A DNA stretch of 20,692 nucleotides from Thermodesulfovibrio sp. (GCA_027050975.1 JALUAR010000071.1:1-20692), one strand, 5' to 3'; positions 6,251 through 14,411 are shown, counted from the stretch's first letter. Notes: a model not told the origin generated them from the sequence alone. Numbers and translations are program-made.

Positions 6251-6396
6251 AGCCAAATTCCTACAGAAAAAACAGACTTTTACCGATTTTTTTATCATTC
6301 ATTAAATTTTTATAATTATATTGTATAGAATCATTGAAATTTCCTCTTATTCAGATATGTGAGACCCAGTCTCATACTTTCGGAGGGATGGGAGGG

Positions 6397-6493
6397 GTTA
6401 ACATTTCCGGAGGATTTTAATATTCCTCGATTTTGAGGGGGCGGAGAGTTAACCTGCTCTCATCTCTATCCAAAGGCTCTTCTGAATGTTAAC
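6397..6493. repeat. Three GTTAAC hexamers upstream of the helicase gene
   Basis: The palindromic hexamer GTTAAC occurs at 6397-6402, 6448-6453 and 6488-6493. The intervals of 51 and 40 bp are close to whole helical turns. The last copy adjoins an ACCAT-TTT-ATGGT inverted repeat next to the predicted start. They could be regulator half-sites, or chance in AT-rich DNA. Confidence 0.3.
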
Positions 6494-6518
6494 CATTTTA
6501 TGGTAAATTAAATAATCT

Positions 6519-9500
6519 ATGAGCCCACCGCAAAAAGAGGTTTTGAAAAGGGATGCGGAGTTGTCTTTCCCCCATTGTACGGTTTTGAAGGCATCGGCTG
6601 GTTCGGGAAAGACCCATGCCCTGACTAAGAGGTTTGTCCAGTTTCTGCTTTCAGAACGTATCTCTCATAATAATCTAAGGAATATTCTTGCCATCACCTT
6701 TTCCAATAATGCTGCCAAGGAGATGAAGGAAAGGGTGCTCCAGTGGCTGAAGGCCCTAAGCTTAGGAGACCGTGAACGTACCGAAGAAATGGCGAATATA
6801 GTGGCTGTGCAGCAGGCAGACCTCAGTAAGAAGGCTTTGACTCTTGTAGAGGAGATATTGGACAACTACTCAGACTTCCAGATAAAAACAATAGATAGCT
6901 TTATGACCTCGATCTTTAAGGCATCTGCCATTGATTTCGGAATGGATCCAGAGTTCGACATCCTGTTTGATGGCTCGGATATATTTGAATACACAATGCA
7001 GATGTGTCTGAGAGGGGTAGGTCAGGATGATGTCTTCACCTCTGTTTTTGAAGAGATTGTGGATAAGATTCTGGAAAACTCCGGAGAGGATAGGGCTTAT
7101 TTGTGGGACCCAACTGCACGTATTCTTGGCGAGATAAAGGGGATTTATTCAAAGATAGCCTCTCTTGGTAAAAAAATAGAGATTATTGACCCTAAAGAGT
7201 CTGTCGAACGACTACAGAAGCGAATCGGAAAGGAGTTTCAGCACCTAAGGTCCCTTATAGAGAATACAGGCTTTGAGATTAACAAAAACTCCTCATTTAA
7301 ATATCTTCTCAACTACATAGAAACAGGGGATACGCAGTTTTTGCTTAAATGTTCTTTCAGAAGTATGCCTGTCAGAAAGCCCAAAAAAAGCCGTCTTGAT
7401 GAAAAGTTGGAAAGAGCTCTGCAGGAGGTTGAAGCCACCTGGCAGCGGATCAGGGAGATAGTAAGTGAATTTGCAAGACTGTATTCTGTTACATATTATA
7501 CCCCATATTTATGGTTTTATGATCACTTTCAGTCAATAATGGATGGGGTGAAAAGGCAACACGGTAAGATTCTTATAGATGATGTGAACTTTCTTCTCAA
7601 TGGGTACCTTAGCCGGCAGATTATTCCTGACATATATTTCAGGCTGGGTGAGACCATATATCACTATCTAATTGATGAGTTTCAGGATACGTCACCCATT
7701 CAATGGATAAACCTTTATCCTCTTATTGAAAACGCACTCTCTCAGGGTGGAAGTCTCTTTGTCGTGGGAGATACGAAGCAGTCAATATACGGGTTCAGAG
7801 ATGCTGACTACAGAATAATGAAATCCCTGGAAGAGACATCGCCTTTTACGTCTGCTGAGCATGAAATCAGGGAACTCTTTATAAATTACAGAAGCCAGGA
7901 GACAATACTAAGATTCAGTGAGAGAATATTCAATGACATTGTGCCAAACTCGGAATATGCCAAAGGAGCAGCCCTTAGTGGTCTATCCTCATACCGTCAG
8001 GATGTTCCTGAAGAGGCCAGAGGCAAGGGGTATGTGGAGGTGATTGAGATTGAAAGAGATGACGACCATCCAAGGGAAAAGGATGTTTTGCAAAGCTTGA
8101 TAGAGGAGTTACATCAGAGAGGTTACCGGTACAGTGATATAGCGGTACTTACATCCGATAATTACAAAGTGGTGCAGACCACTGGTTGGCTCAATGAAAA
8201 GGCTATCCCCTTTATCTCTTACAGTAGTCTGGATATTAGACGCCGCAGGATAACATCCGATATAATCTCCCTTCTAAAGTTTCTTGATTCACCGTTAGAT
8301 GACCTTTCCTTTAGTACCTTTTTGCTTAGCAGTATCTGCAGAGAGCCCCTTGGCAGGCATGGTGTTTCAGTAAATGATATTCATAGATTTATATTGAATC
8401 ATCGCAGATTAGCCATTGAAGACAGAGATGTTCAGCCCCTTTATATAAGCTTTAGAGAGCACTTTCCAACCTTCTGGGAGGAGCATCTGCAAAGACTTTT
8501 TAACTGGACGGGATACCTGCCGCTTTATGATCTGCTGTCTGCTATCTGTGCAGATTTTGACCTCTTTGGCAGATTCCCTGACGAAGAGGCAACATTGGCA
8601 AAGCTCCTTGAGGCGACACTTGATTTTGAGGGTAAGGGGAACAATAGTCTGAAAGACTTCCTGAGGGCCTTTGAATCGGATGCAGATGAAACAGCCTGGA
8701 CACTGGATATTCCGAGGGATACGGATGCAGTTAATGTAATGACGATCCACAAATCAAAGGGGCTTGGCTTTCCGGTGGTGATTCTTCTCCTTTATGGTGA
8801 AAGGATTAACAGGGGATTCCCCTACATAGTGGATAGAGACGGTTCTGCCGTAGTATTGCATAGGATTAACCGTTCCCTAACCGTCCTGAATCAACATCTT
8901 GAGACTTTGTACGAAAGGGAGATTGTGAGGAATCAGATAAATCATCTGAATACGCTCTATGTTGGGTTGACACGTGCTGAGATGGAGATGTACATCCTTG
9001 CGGTAAAAAGGGAAAAGGACAGATATCCCTTCGATATAATGCCTCAGGATGATAAGAGACAGCGGCCATCTTGCGACAGGGAAGTGAAAACAAAAGCTCG
9101 GACAGAAGAGGTAAAACTCTCTCCCGTCCATTTCAGAACTGATATGGAGGCGATACTAACGGAGAAGAGGGAGAGACTCTCCTATCTTGAGAAGAAGCGG
9201 GGTGACTTTTTCCACAGGGTGCTGGCAGAGATAAAATGGATTGATGATCCGGATCTGAACATTCCATTACTTGTTAAGAGACTGACAGAACAGACAGGCC
9301 CACCCCCTCTTTTAGAGAGCCCGGAGGAACTGATAAAGAGAATCATCTTCCATGAGGATATAAAACCATACTTTACACGTAAGCCCGGCCGGACCGTTCT
9401 TATTGAAAAGGAATTTGTTGACTCCCGTGGCAATCTTTTCAGGATGGACCGTATAATTGTAGACCCTGATAGGATTATAGTGGTGGACTTCAAGACAGGC

Positions 9501-9638
9501 AAAGGCTCGGAGCAGGAGAGACAGAAGTATAGAGGGCAGATCCTTAACTACATGAGAATCCTTTCGGAGATATATCATTCCAGGAAGGTAGAGGGGGTAA
9601 TTATATATCTTGATCTGCTTAGTACGGAGAAATTTTGA
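6519..9638 (+). CDS. AddA-like UvrD-family helicase with C-terminal RecB-type nuclease domain
   Basis: 1039 aa. The superfamily 1A helicase motifs are in order: Walker A ASAGSGKT (25-32), ITFSNNAAKEM (Ia), LIDEFQDTSP (motif II, D386-E387), GDTKQSIYGFRDAD (III), NYRS (IV, about 456), VMTIHKSKGLGFPVV (V, H744) and NTLYVGLTRAE (VI). The C-terminal 150 residues hold a PD-(D/E)xK nuclease: FRMDRIIVD, then VVDFKTGKG with D990 and K992, then QILNYMRIL. This is the AddA layout of the AddAB/RecBCD recombinational repair nuclease, acting at double-strand DNA ends. AddA is normally paired with AddB, but no AddB-like gene lies on either side here. A stand-alone enzyme or a distant addB are both possible. 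The ATG at 6519 has no Shine-Dalgarno. Confidence 0.9.
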   Translation: MSPPQKEVLKRDAELSFPHCTVLKASAGSGKTHALTKRFVQFLLSERISHNNLRNILAITFSNNAAKEMKERVLQWLKALSLGDRERTEEMANIVAVQQADLSKKALTLVEEILDNYSDFQIKTIDSFMTSIFKASAIDFGMDPEFDILFDGSDIFEYTMQMCLRGVGQDDVFTSVFEEIVDKILENSGEDRAYLWDPTARILGEIKGIYSKIASLGKKIEIIDPKESVERLQKRIGKEFQHLRSLIENTGFEINKNSSFKYLLNYIETGDTQFLLKCSFRSMPVRKPKKSRLDEKLERALQEVEATWQRIREIVSEFARLYSVTYYTPYLWFYDHFQSIMDGVKRQHGKILIDDVNFLLNGYLSRQIIPDIYFRLGETIYHYLIDEFQDTSPIQWINLYPLIENALSQGGSLFVVGDTKQSIYGFRDADYRIMKSLEETSPFTSAEHEIRELFINYRSQETILRFSERIFNDIVPNSEYAKGAALSGLSSYRQDVPEEARGKGYVEVIEIERDDDHPREKDVLQSLIEELHQRGYRYSDIAVLTSDNYKVVQTTGWLNEKAIPFISYSSLDIRRRRITSDIISLLKFLDSPLDDLSFSTFLLSSICREPLGRHGVSVNDIHRFILNHRRLAIEDRDVQPLYISFREHFPTFWEEHLQRLFNWTGYLPLYDLLSAICADFDLFGRFPDEEATLAKLLEATLDFEGKGNNSLKDFLRAFESDADETAWTLDIPRDTDAVNVMTIHKSKGLGFPVVILLLYGERINRGFPYIVDRDGSAVVLHRINRSLTVLNQHLETLYEREIVRNQINHLNTLYVGLTRAEMEMYILAVKREKDRYPFDIMPQDDKRQRPSCDREVKTKARTEEVKLSPVHFRTDMEAILTEKRERLSYLEKKRGDFFHRVLAEIKWIDDPDLNIPLLVKRLTEQTGPPPLLESPEELIKRIIFHEDIKPYFTRKPGRTVLIEKEFVDSRGNLFRMDRIIVDPDRIIVVDFKTGKGSEQERQKYRGQILNYMRILSEIYHSRKVEGVIIYLDLLSTEKF

Positions 9639-9706
9639 TAGAGTGAAGAGTGATTAGTGTCCGGCAATTGTTCGATATCATACAGCTGGATTTTGGAATT
9701 AAGTGT

Positions 9707-9729
9707 TTTTAACGGCATTTCTGTTAAAA
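9707..9729. repeat. Inverted repeat upstream of the GGQ-protein gene
   Basis: TTTTAAC (9707-9713) and GTTAAAA (9723-9729) form a 7-bp inverted repeat with a 9-nt loop, 36 bp before the ATG at 9765. It overlaps a TAAAAT that could be a -10 box. It could be an operator of the rescue factor-argS operon; the evidence is only the symmetry and position. Confidence 0.3.
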
Positions 9730-9764
9730 TATAACTTCAAAATTCATTCCGTACGGTAAGGGAC

Positions 9765-10124
9765 ATGCCTGTAGTAAGACCTGAGAAGATAGAAGCCCTT
9801 AAAAAAAGAATGCTCGAGTTAGGAATCAAAGAAGATGAGATTGAAGAGAAGTTTGTACGCTCTTCCGGTCCAGGGGGACAGAAGGTTAACAAGACAGCAA
9901 CATGTGTGTACCTGAAGCATATACCCACAGGCATAGAGGTTAAGTGTCAGAGAAGTCGATCACAGTCTTTGAACAGATTTCTTGCCAGAAGGCAACTGGT
10001 GGAAAAGATAGAAGAGCGTCTTCTGGGAAAGGCTTCTCCTTCAGAATTAAGAAGGCAGAAGATTCGAAAGCAGAAACTGAAGAGAAAAAAGAGGGCAAAG
10101 GAAAGGAGAATCGGAAATGATTGA
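9765..10124 (+). CDS. GGQ-domain ribosome-rescue factor (ArfB / mtRF-R-like peptide chain release factor)
   Basis: 119 aa. It contains only the catalytic domain of class I release factors, with RSSGPGGQKVNKTATCVYL (GGQ at about 37-39) and a RSRSQSLNRFLARRQL helix. It lacks the codon-recognition domain of RF1/RF2. The last 25 residues are strongly basic (RRQKIRKQKLKRKKRAKERR), as in ArfB/ICT1 and C12orf65-type proteins, whose tail probes the empty mRNA channel of a stalled ribosome. The expected activity is hydrolysis of peptidyl-tRNA on stalled ribosomes. It overlaps argS by 8 bp, so the two are co-translated. Whether it is closer to ArfB or to the C12orf65 group cannot be settled by eye. Confidence 0.85.
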   Translation: MPVVRPEKIEALKKRMLELGIKEDEIEEKFVRSSGPGGQKVNKTATCVYLKHIPTGIEVKCQRSRSQSLNRFLARRQLVEKIEERLLGKASPSELRRQKIRKQKLKRKKRAKERRIGND

Positions 10125-11751
10125 TATAAGAAATGCCATTGAGGAAAGCATAAAATCAATAGGAATCGAGATCCCCTTTCTTGAGCTTGAGGTGCCACGT
10201 GTGGCGGAGCATGGTGACCTTTCCACTCCTGTGGCCATGACTCTTGCACGCCAGCTGAAAAGGCATCCAAGGGAGATAGCCTCGGATATTGTAAAGAAAC
10301 TTTCGGAGTTGGACTGCTTTGACAAAGTAGAGATAGCCGGTCCCGGATTTATTAATTTTACCTTCAAAAGGGATTTCCTGATCGACCAGATAGAGGCTCT
10401 TATCAAGGCACCTTCAGAGTATTTACATAAAGATATAGGGAAAGGTAGAAAGATCCAGATAGAGTTTGTTAGTGCAAATCCAACAGGCCCTTTACATCTG
10501 GGACACGGTAGAGGCGCGGCAGTAGGTGCTTCACTTAGTAATCTCCTTCAGCGGGCGGGTTTTGAGGTTGAGAAGGAGTTTTACATCAATGATGCTGGCA
10601 GGCAGGTACTTTTGCTTGGAGAGAGTATTTTTGCACGATATATGGAAATGTTGAGGAAAGAGTACGCCTTTCCAGAGGATGGGTATCAGGGGGATTACAT
10701 CAAGGATCTTGCACAGGAGATTCTTGACAGAGATGGCGAAATTTACGCTGACAGGGGTTTTGACGAGGCAGCAGAGGTATTTGTACGTTTCGGTGTCAGA
10801 AGGATGTTAGAGGAGATAAAAAGGGATTTAGAGGATTTCGGAGTCTTCTTTGACAGATGGCAGAGTGAAAAGGCCCTGTATGATGAAGGGATAGTCGAGA
10901 GGTGTTTAAAGGAGTTGAAAGAAAGAGAAATGCTTTATGAGAAGGACGGTGCTATGTGGTTCAGAGCAACAGCCTTCGGCGATGATAAGGACAGGGTCGT
11001 TATAAAGAGCGATGGATCATATACATACTTTGCCTCTGATATCGGCTATCACTGGTTTAAGGTTCAGAGGGGCTTTGACGAGTTGATAAATATCTGGGGT
11101 GCAGACCATCACGGATACATTCCCAGGATTAAGGCAGTAATAAGGGCTCTGGGACAGAGCGACGAGAAGCTTAGTGTGCTTTTGGTTCAGATGGTTAATC
11201 TACTAAGAGGAGGCAAGCCTATTCAGATGTCAAAGAGGAAGGGGGAGTTCGTGACTTTAAGAGAGGTTATGGAGGAGGTAGGAGCCGATACGACAAAGTT
11301 TATCTTCCTCACGAGGAGACCGGACAGCCATCTTGACTTTGATATAGAGATTGCAAAGAGGGAATCATCGGAGAATCCGGTTTACTATATTCAATATGCG
11401 TATGCAAGAATAAACAGTATATTCAGGAAATCCAGAGAGCAAGGTATAAGCAATCTCAAAGATGCGACTCACCTGAATCTGCTGGATAAGACAGAGGAGA
11501 TAGGAATTATGAAAAAACTTGCCTTTTATCCCCTAATGTTCGAGGGTGCGGTGAGAGCAAGAGAGCCGCACAGAATAACCTTTTATCTTCAGGAACTGGC
11601 CTCGCTGTTTCATTCATACTATAATTCCCATAGGGTGCTCGGAACGGACCCGGTCATTACCTCGGCACGACTTGCCCTCTGCAGTGCTGTAAAGGAGGTG
11701 CTTGATGAGGGATTATCAATTCTGGGAGTTTCCGCACCTGAGAGGATGTAG
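10117..11751 (+). CDS. argS: Arginyl-tRNA synthetase
   Basis: 544 aa, close to the usual 550-580. It charges tRNA-Arg with arginine in the cytoplasm. The N-terminal Add1 domain is followed by the class I catalytic core with the HIGH-type motif HLGHGR (H127, within VSANPTGPLHLGHGRG), FYINDAGRQ, WGADHHGYIPR and the KMSKS-equivalent MSKRKGEFVTL (M371). The C-terminal DALR anticodon-binding domain ends in ELASLFHSYYNSHRVLG. The ATG lies inside the end of the GGQ gene; the 8-bp overlap predicts translational coupling. No intrinsic terminator was seen in the 215 bp after the stop. Confidence 0.96.
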   Translation: MIDIRNAIEESIKSIGIEIPFLELEVPRVAEHGDLSTPVAMTLARQLKRHPREIASDIVKKLSELDCFDKVEIAGPGFINFTFKRDFLIDQIEALIKAPSEYLHKDIGKGRKIQIEFVSANPTGPLHLGHGRGAAVGASLSNLLQRAGFEVEKEFYINDAGRQVLLLGESIFARYMEMLRKEYAFPEDGYQGDYIKDLAQEILDRDGEIYADRGFDEAAEVFVRFGVRRMLEEIKRDLEDFGVFFDRWQSEKALYDEGIVERCLKELKEREMLYEKDGAMWFRATAFGDDKDRVVIKSDGSYTYFASDIGYHWFKVQRGFDELINIWGADHHGYIPRIKAVIRALGQSDEKLSVLLVQMVNLLRGGKPIQMSKRKGEFVTLREVMEEVGADTTKFIFLTRRPDSHLDFDIEIAKRESSENPVYYIQYAYARINSIFRKSREQGISNLKDATHLNLLDKTEEIGIMKKLAFYPLMFEGAVRAREPHRITFYLQELASLFHSYYNSHRVLGTDPVITSARLALCSAVKEVLDEGLSILGVSAPERM

Positions 11752-11900
11752 TCTTTCTTGTTCGATTCCAGCTTCATGTTTAACCCATGAGATTCAGACT
11801 GCCAACTTCTTCCGCTCGATTGTTGGTTTGTCGTTACAGGTGTATCAATTACGGTAAAGTGTTATCTTTATGATGGCGATTAAGGAATATCGTCCCTGTC

Positions 11901-11929
11901 TTGACAGAGTCACCTCTTTAAGCTATACT
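11901..11929 (+). promoter_or_regulatory. Near-consensus sigma-70 promoter of fur
   Basis: TTGACA (11901-11906), a 17-nt spacer and TATACT (11924-11929) form a near-consensus promoter. Transcription should start near 11936, about 31 nt before the fur ATG and immediately before the Fur-box palindrome. Confidence 0.85.
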
Positions 11930-11938
11930 AAGTTTATG

Positions 11939-11955
11939 AAAATGATTATCATTTT
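11939..11955. promoter_or_regulatory. Fur/PerR-type operator, perfect 17-bp palindrome
   Basis: AAAATGATTATCATTTT is fully symmetrical and matches the core of the Fur box (TGATAATNATTATCA-like 7-1-7 symmetry). It lies directly downstream of the predicted start of the fur transcript, where bound repressor would block elongation or open-complex formation. This implies autoregulation of the operon. Confidence 0.85.
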
Positions 11956-11966
11956 AAGAGGATAAG

Positions 11967-12407
11967 ATGGAAAAGGCAAAGGCTGTATTTAACGAGTTTA
12001 TAGCAAGTAAGAATCTCAGGATGACACCGCAAAGGTCTCTTATCCTGGATATCTTTCTGCGGAAGAAAGGTCATTTGACTGCTGAACAGCTTTATGATAT
12101 GGTTAAGAGAAAAGACCCATCCGTAGGGCAGGCTACTGTGTACAGAATGTTGAAGCTGCTTTCAGAGTCAGGAATAGCGCGGGAGGTTGACTTCGGTGAC
12201 GGTGTGCTTAGATACGAACATCTCTACGGCAGGGAGCATCATGACCATCTGATATGTACAAGATGTAACAAAGAGGTTGAGGTGGTTGACGAAGAGATAG
12301 AGAGGCTTCAGGAACGTCTTGCAAAGCGTCATGGTTTTGTCCTTACAGGTCACAGGATGTATCTTTACGGCATTTGTAAAGAGTGCAGAAACAATGTAGG
12401 AGAGTAA
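11967..12407 (+). CDS. fur: Ferric uptake regulator family repressor (Fur-type)
   Basis: 146 aa. The N-terminal winged helix (LRMTPQRSLILDIF, then VGQATVYRMLKLL as recognition helix) is followed by the dimerisation and metal domain. The two CxxC zinc motifs are C97/C100 (ICTRC) and C137/C140 (ICKEC). The regulatory ligands include E84, the HHDH run at 91-94 and E105. Where peroxide-sensing PerR has aspartates (B. subtilis D85 and D104), this protein has glutamates, which favours an iron- or metal-responsive Fur over PerR. AGAGGAT precedes the ATG. It is preceded by its own Fur box and followed 4 bp later by an aminopeptidase gene in the same operon. A Zur-like specificity is less likely but not excluded. 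Confidence 0.88.
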   Translation: MEKAKAVFNEFIASKNLRMTPQRSLILDIFLRKKGHLTAEQLYDMVKRKDPSVGQATVYRMLKLLSESGIAREVDFGDGVLRYEHLYGREHHDHLICTRCNKEVEVVDEEIERLQERLAKRHGFVLTGHRMYLYGICKECRNNVGE

Positions 12408-12411
12408 AGAG

Positions 12412-13545
12412 ATGCTTACCAGAGTGTTGAGAGAGATTTTTCGTACAAACCTTGGCGTGAAGAAGACCGAAAGGGTTCTTGTTTTTACTGACAGACCAAC
12501 CAAGAAGGATAATCTTTTCGAGGAAGACCTGCAGAGATGGCAAAGTCTCAAGCATATTACAATGTTAACGGTCGAAACAGGACGGGCCTTTGCCAGGGAG
12601 ATTCTATCGTACACATATCCTTCCAGAGGCAGTCATGGTGTCGAGCCTCCAGAAGGACTTTGGCGTAAGGCCTTTGGGGAGAAGGCCGTAACAGAGTTAA
12701 AAAACAGAGGGCTTCTTAGAAGGATTCTTCAGAAGAAGATCTCGGAAGATCAACTTCTGAATGTAGAGAAGATCATTCGCAGATATCAAAGACATGCAGT
12801 AGATGCTGTTGTGGCCCTTTCTCACTACTCAACGAGCCATACCAGGTTCAGAGACCTTCTTACCAGGATATGCGGATGCAGGTATGCAAGCATGCCTCTT
12901 TTTGATTTCGATATGCTTGAAGGTGCCATGGCAGTGGACTGGAAGGCTCTGGAGAAGAGAACAAAGGCTATCAGAAAGATCCTTCTGAAAGCAGTGGATG
13001 TGGAGATTGAATCTCCTAATGGCACAAGACTGACCCTGTCCAGAGGCAGGAGGCCTGTAATGGCTGATACAGGTAATCTCAGACGAAAAGGCTCCTTTGG
13101 GAATCTTCCCGCTGGCGAGGTTTTTTTTGCTCCGGTGGAAGGGTCGGCAGAGGGGGTGTTAGTGTTAGAGTGGGCTCCAACAAGAAGGCTGAAATCCCCT
13201 GTTACTCTTATAATAAAAAACGGCATGGTAGTGGATATTGAGGGAGAGGAGGAATTTGCCTCCCAGTTAAAAGACAAGATTGCCGAACGGGCAGACAATG
13301 CAAATATTGCCGAGCTTGGTATCGGTACGAATGACAGGGCTTACAGACCTGACAACATACTCGAGTCGGAGAAGATACTCGGCACAATCCATATCGCACT
13401 TGGTGACAATAGCTCCTTTGGCGGTAAAGTAAATACCCCTTTTCATCAGGATTTCGTCTTCTTTAATCCCACTGTAAAACTTATACTGAAAGACGGTAGC
13501 ACTTTTAATCTGATCTCAGAAGGCAGGCTGGGGTTAGATTTGTGA
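12412..13545 (+). CDS. M29-family metallo-aminopeptidase
   Basis: 377 aa. The C-terminal half has the aminopeptidase T/AmpS metal-site pattern: GNLPAGEVF (E236), AELGIGTN (E301), ESEKILGTIHIALGDN (E320, H327, D332) and NTPFHQDFVF (H345, D347). These residues correspond to the dinuclear metal ligands of family M29. The N-terminal half (1-200) is the variable substrate-side domain. It removes N-terminal residues from peptides in the cytosol; no signal peptide is present. It starts 4 bp after fur, so it should be under the same Fur-controlled promoter, which is odd for a peptidase but sensible if its metal supply is coordinated. Substrate preference cannot be read. Confidence 0.85.
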   Translation: MLTRVLREIFRTNLGVKKTERVLVFTDRPTKKDNLFEEDLQRWQSLKHITMLTVETGRAFAREILSYTYPSRGSHGVEPPEGLWRKAFGEKAVTELKNRGLLRRILQKKISEDQLLNVEKIIRRYQRHAVDAVVALSHYSTSHTRFRDLLTRICGCRYASMPLFDFDMLEGAMAVDWKALEKRTKAIRKILLKAVDVEIESPNGTRLTLSRGRRPVMADTGNLRRKGSFGNLPAGEVFFAPVEGSAEGVLVLEWAPTRRLKSPVTLIIKNGMVVDIEGEEEFASQLKDKIAERADNANIAELGIGTNDRAYRPDNILESEKILGTIHIALGDNSSFGGKVNTPFHQDFVFFNPTVKLILKDGSTFNLISEGRLGLDL

Positions 13546-13604
13546 ATGGCTACCGATTCTCAGGTGCATTGCTCTGTTTGGTGGATATAGATAGTTATTT
13601 ACGG

Positions 13605-14351
13605 TCATATAGGATTTATCTTTAGATCTTCTAATTTGAGAATAAACTTTTCTATCTCTTTGATAAAGTCTCCGAAAAGGTTGATCAGTTCTTTCTTTGT
13701 GTGCCTTTTTCTTCCAATCTTTATCTCCCAAATCTCAAAAAAAGGCCGTTCATCAAGTTCCATCTCTTTACAGAACTCCTTAAATAAAGCTCCCTCGACT
13801 GGATGCTCCCTTCTGATAAGTCTGAGTATGTTTTTAAAGAGAGGCACAAAGGAAATCAGGGAGGTTGTGAGGAGGTGCTCTAAATCTGCTTTTCTGTCAA
13901 GAGAGTAAATGAACTCATTCAGAGATCGTAAGAGTTGTCTTTTTACTTGTTGTTCAATCTCTGTTCGGAGATCCTCGAAGTTGATATCCATATCCCTGAG
14001 AACATCATCGCCGTAAAGCACTATATAGGAGTCTTTGATCGAGAGGAACTCTATTGGAAATACATCATATGAGGTCTGGATTAGTTGAGGTGTAAAAATT
14101 AAAGGAGACGCCATTAGAGAATAACGCTTTCTAAGTTTTGCATACTCTGTAAGAAAGGATGTATCTATCTTCTTCAATGTAATAAGGGTGTTAATGTGAG
14201 AGATATAAGGATTAAAGTTTTCTGTGGTTACATCTCCATACAGAATAATTGATATAAGATTATTATGCCCTATCTTCTTAATGTCCTCGACAAAATTATT
14301 GATCTTTTTTTGTACCTGCGCATCCAGATGTGAAAGCCCTCCTTTACTCAT
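13605..14351 (-). CDS. Degenerate nucleotidyltransferase-like protein of unknown function
   Basis: 248 aa from the ATG at 14351, chosen because AAGGAGG lies 6 nt before it; an in-frame extension of 26 codons upstream has no ribosome-binding site. Residues 30-60 (NLISIILYGDVTTENFNPYI, then SHINTLITLKK) align by eye with the start of a nucleotidyltransferase fold, whose pattern is GS...(S)DxDxL. Here GS is GD (39-40) and both catalytic acids are replaced (H52, N54). The rest is helical and charged, with a possible HEPN-like or all-alpha C-terminal domain (about 110-248). It is therefore probably catalytically inactive if the relationship holds. It is a single gene, convergent with the M29 gene and divergent from ftsE. 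No specific function is claimed. Confidence 0.7.
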   Translation of the reverse strand: MSKGGLSHLDAQVQKKINNFVEDIKKIGHNNLISIILYGDVTTENFNPYISHINTLITLKKIDTSFLTEYAKLRKRYSLMASPLIFTPQLIQTSYDVFPIEFLSIKDSYIVLYGDDVLRDMDINFEDLRTEIEQQVKRQLLRSLNEFIYSLDRKADLEHLLTTSLISFVPLFKNILRLIRREHPVEGALFKEFCKEMELDERPFFEIWEIKIGRKRHTKKELINLFGDFIKEIEKFILKLEDLKINPI

Positions 14352-14411
14352 TGTATACCTCCTTGAAAGGCCGAAAGCTTGGTTGGTGAATATTACCATG
14401 ATACAGAAGAA

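Larger units (their letters stand above)
6137..6518. other. 382-bp intergenic region between metF and the helicase gene
   Basis: No supported gene. It contains a weak hairpin with a T-run just after metF, a perfect 34-bp palindrome, an AT-rich stretch (about 6280-6350), a small hairpin at 6360-6374, a purine-rich stretch (6380-6450) and three GTTAAC hexamers before the helicase start. No riboswitch or small RNA was recognised. Confidence 0.6.
11752..11966. other. 215-bp intergenic region with the fur promoter
   Basis: No coding potential recognised. The first 150 bp show only a weak CCAAC/GTTGG inverted repeat with a 14-nt loop. The last 66 bp hold the promoter and operator of the fur gene. 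Confidence 0.6.

Noticed and set aside
11967..12407. Fur-family gene as a peroxide-sensing PerR
   Set aside because: The positions matching PerR D85 and D104 appear to be glutamates (E84, E105), which favours Fur-type metal sensing.
12168..12614. 148-codon antisense open frame across the end of fur
   Set aside because: It overlaps two genes with clear motifs and has a low-complexity shadow composition.
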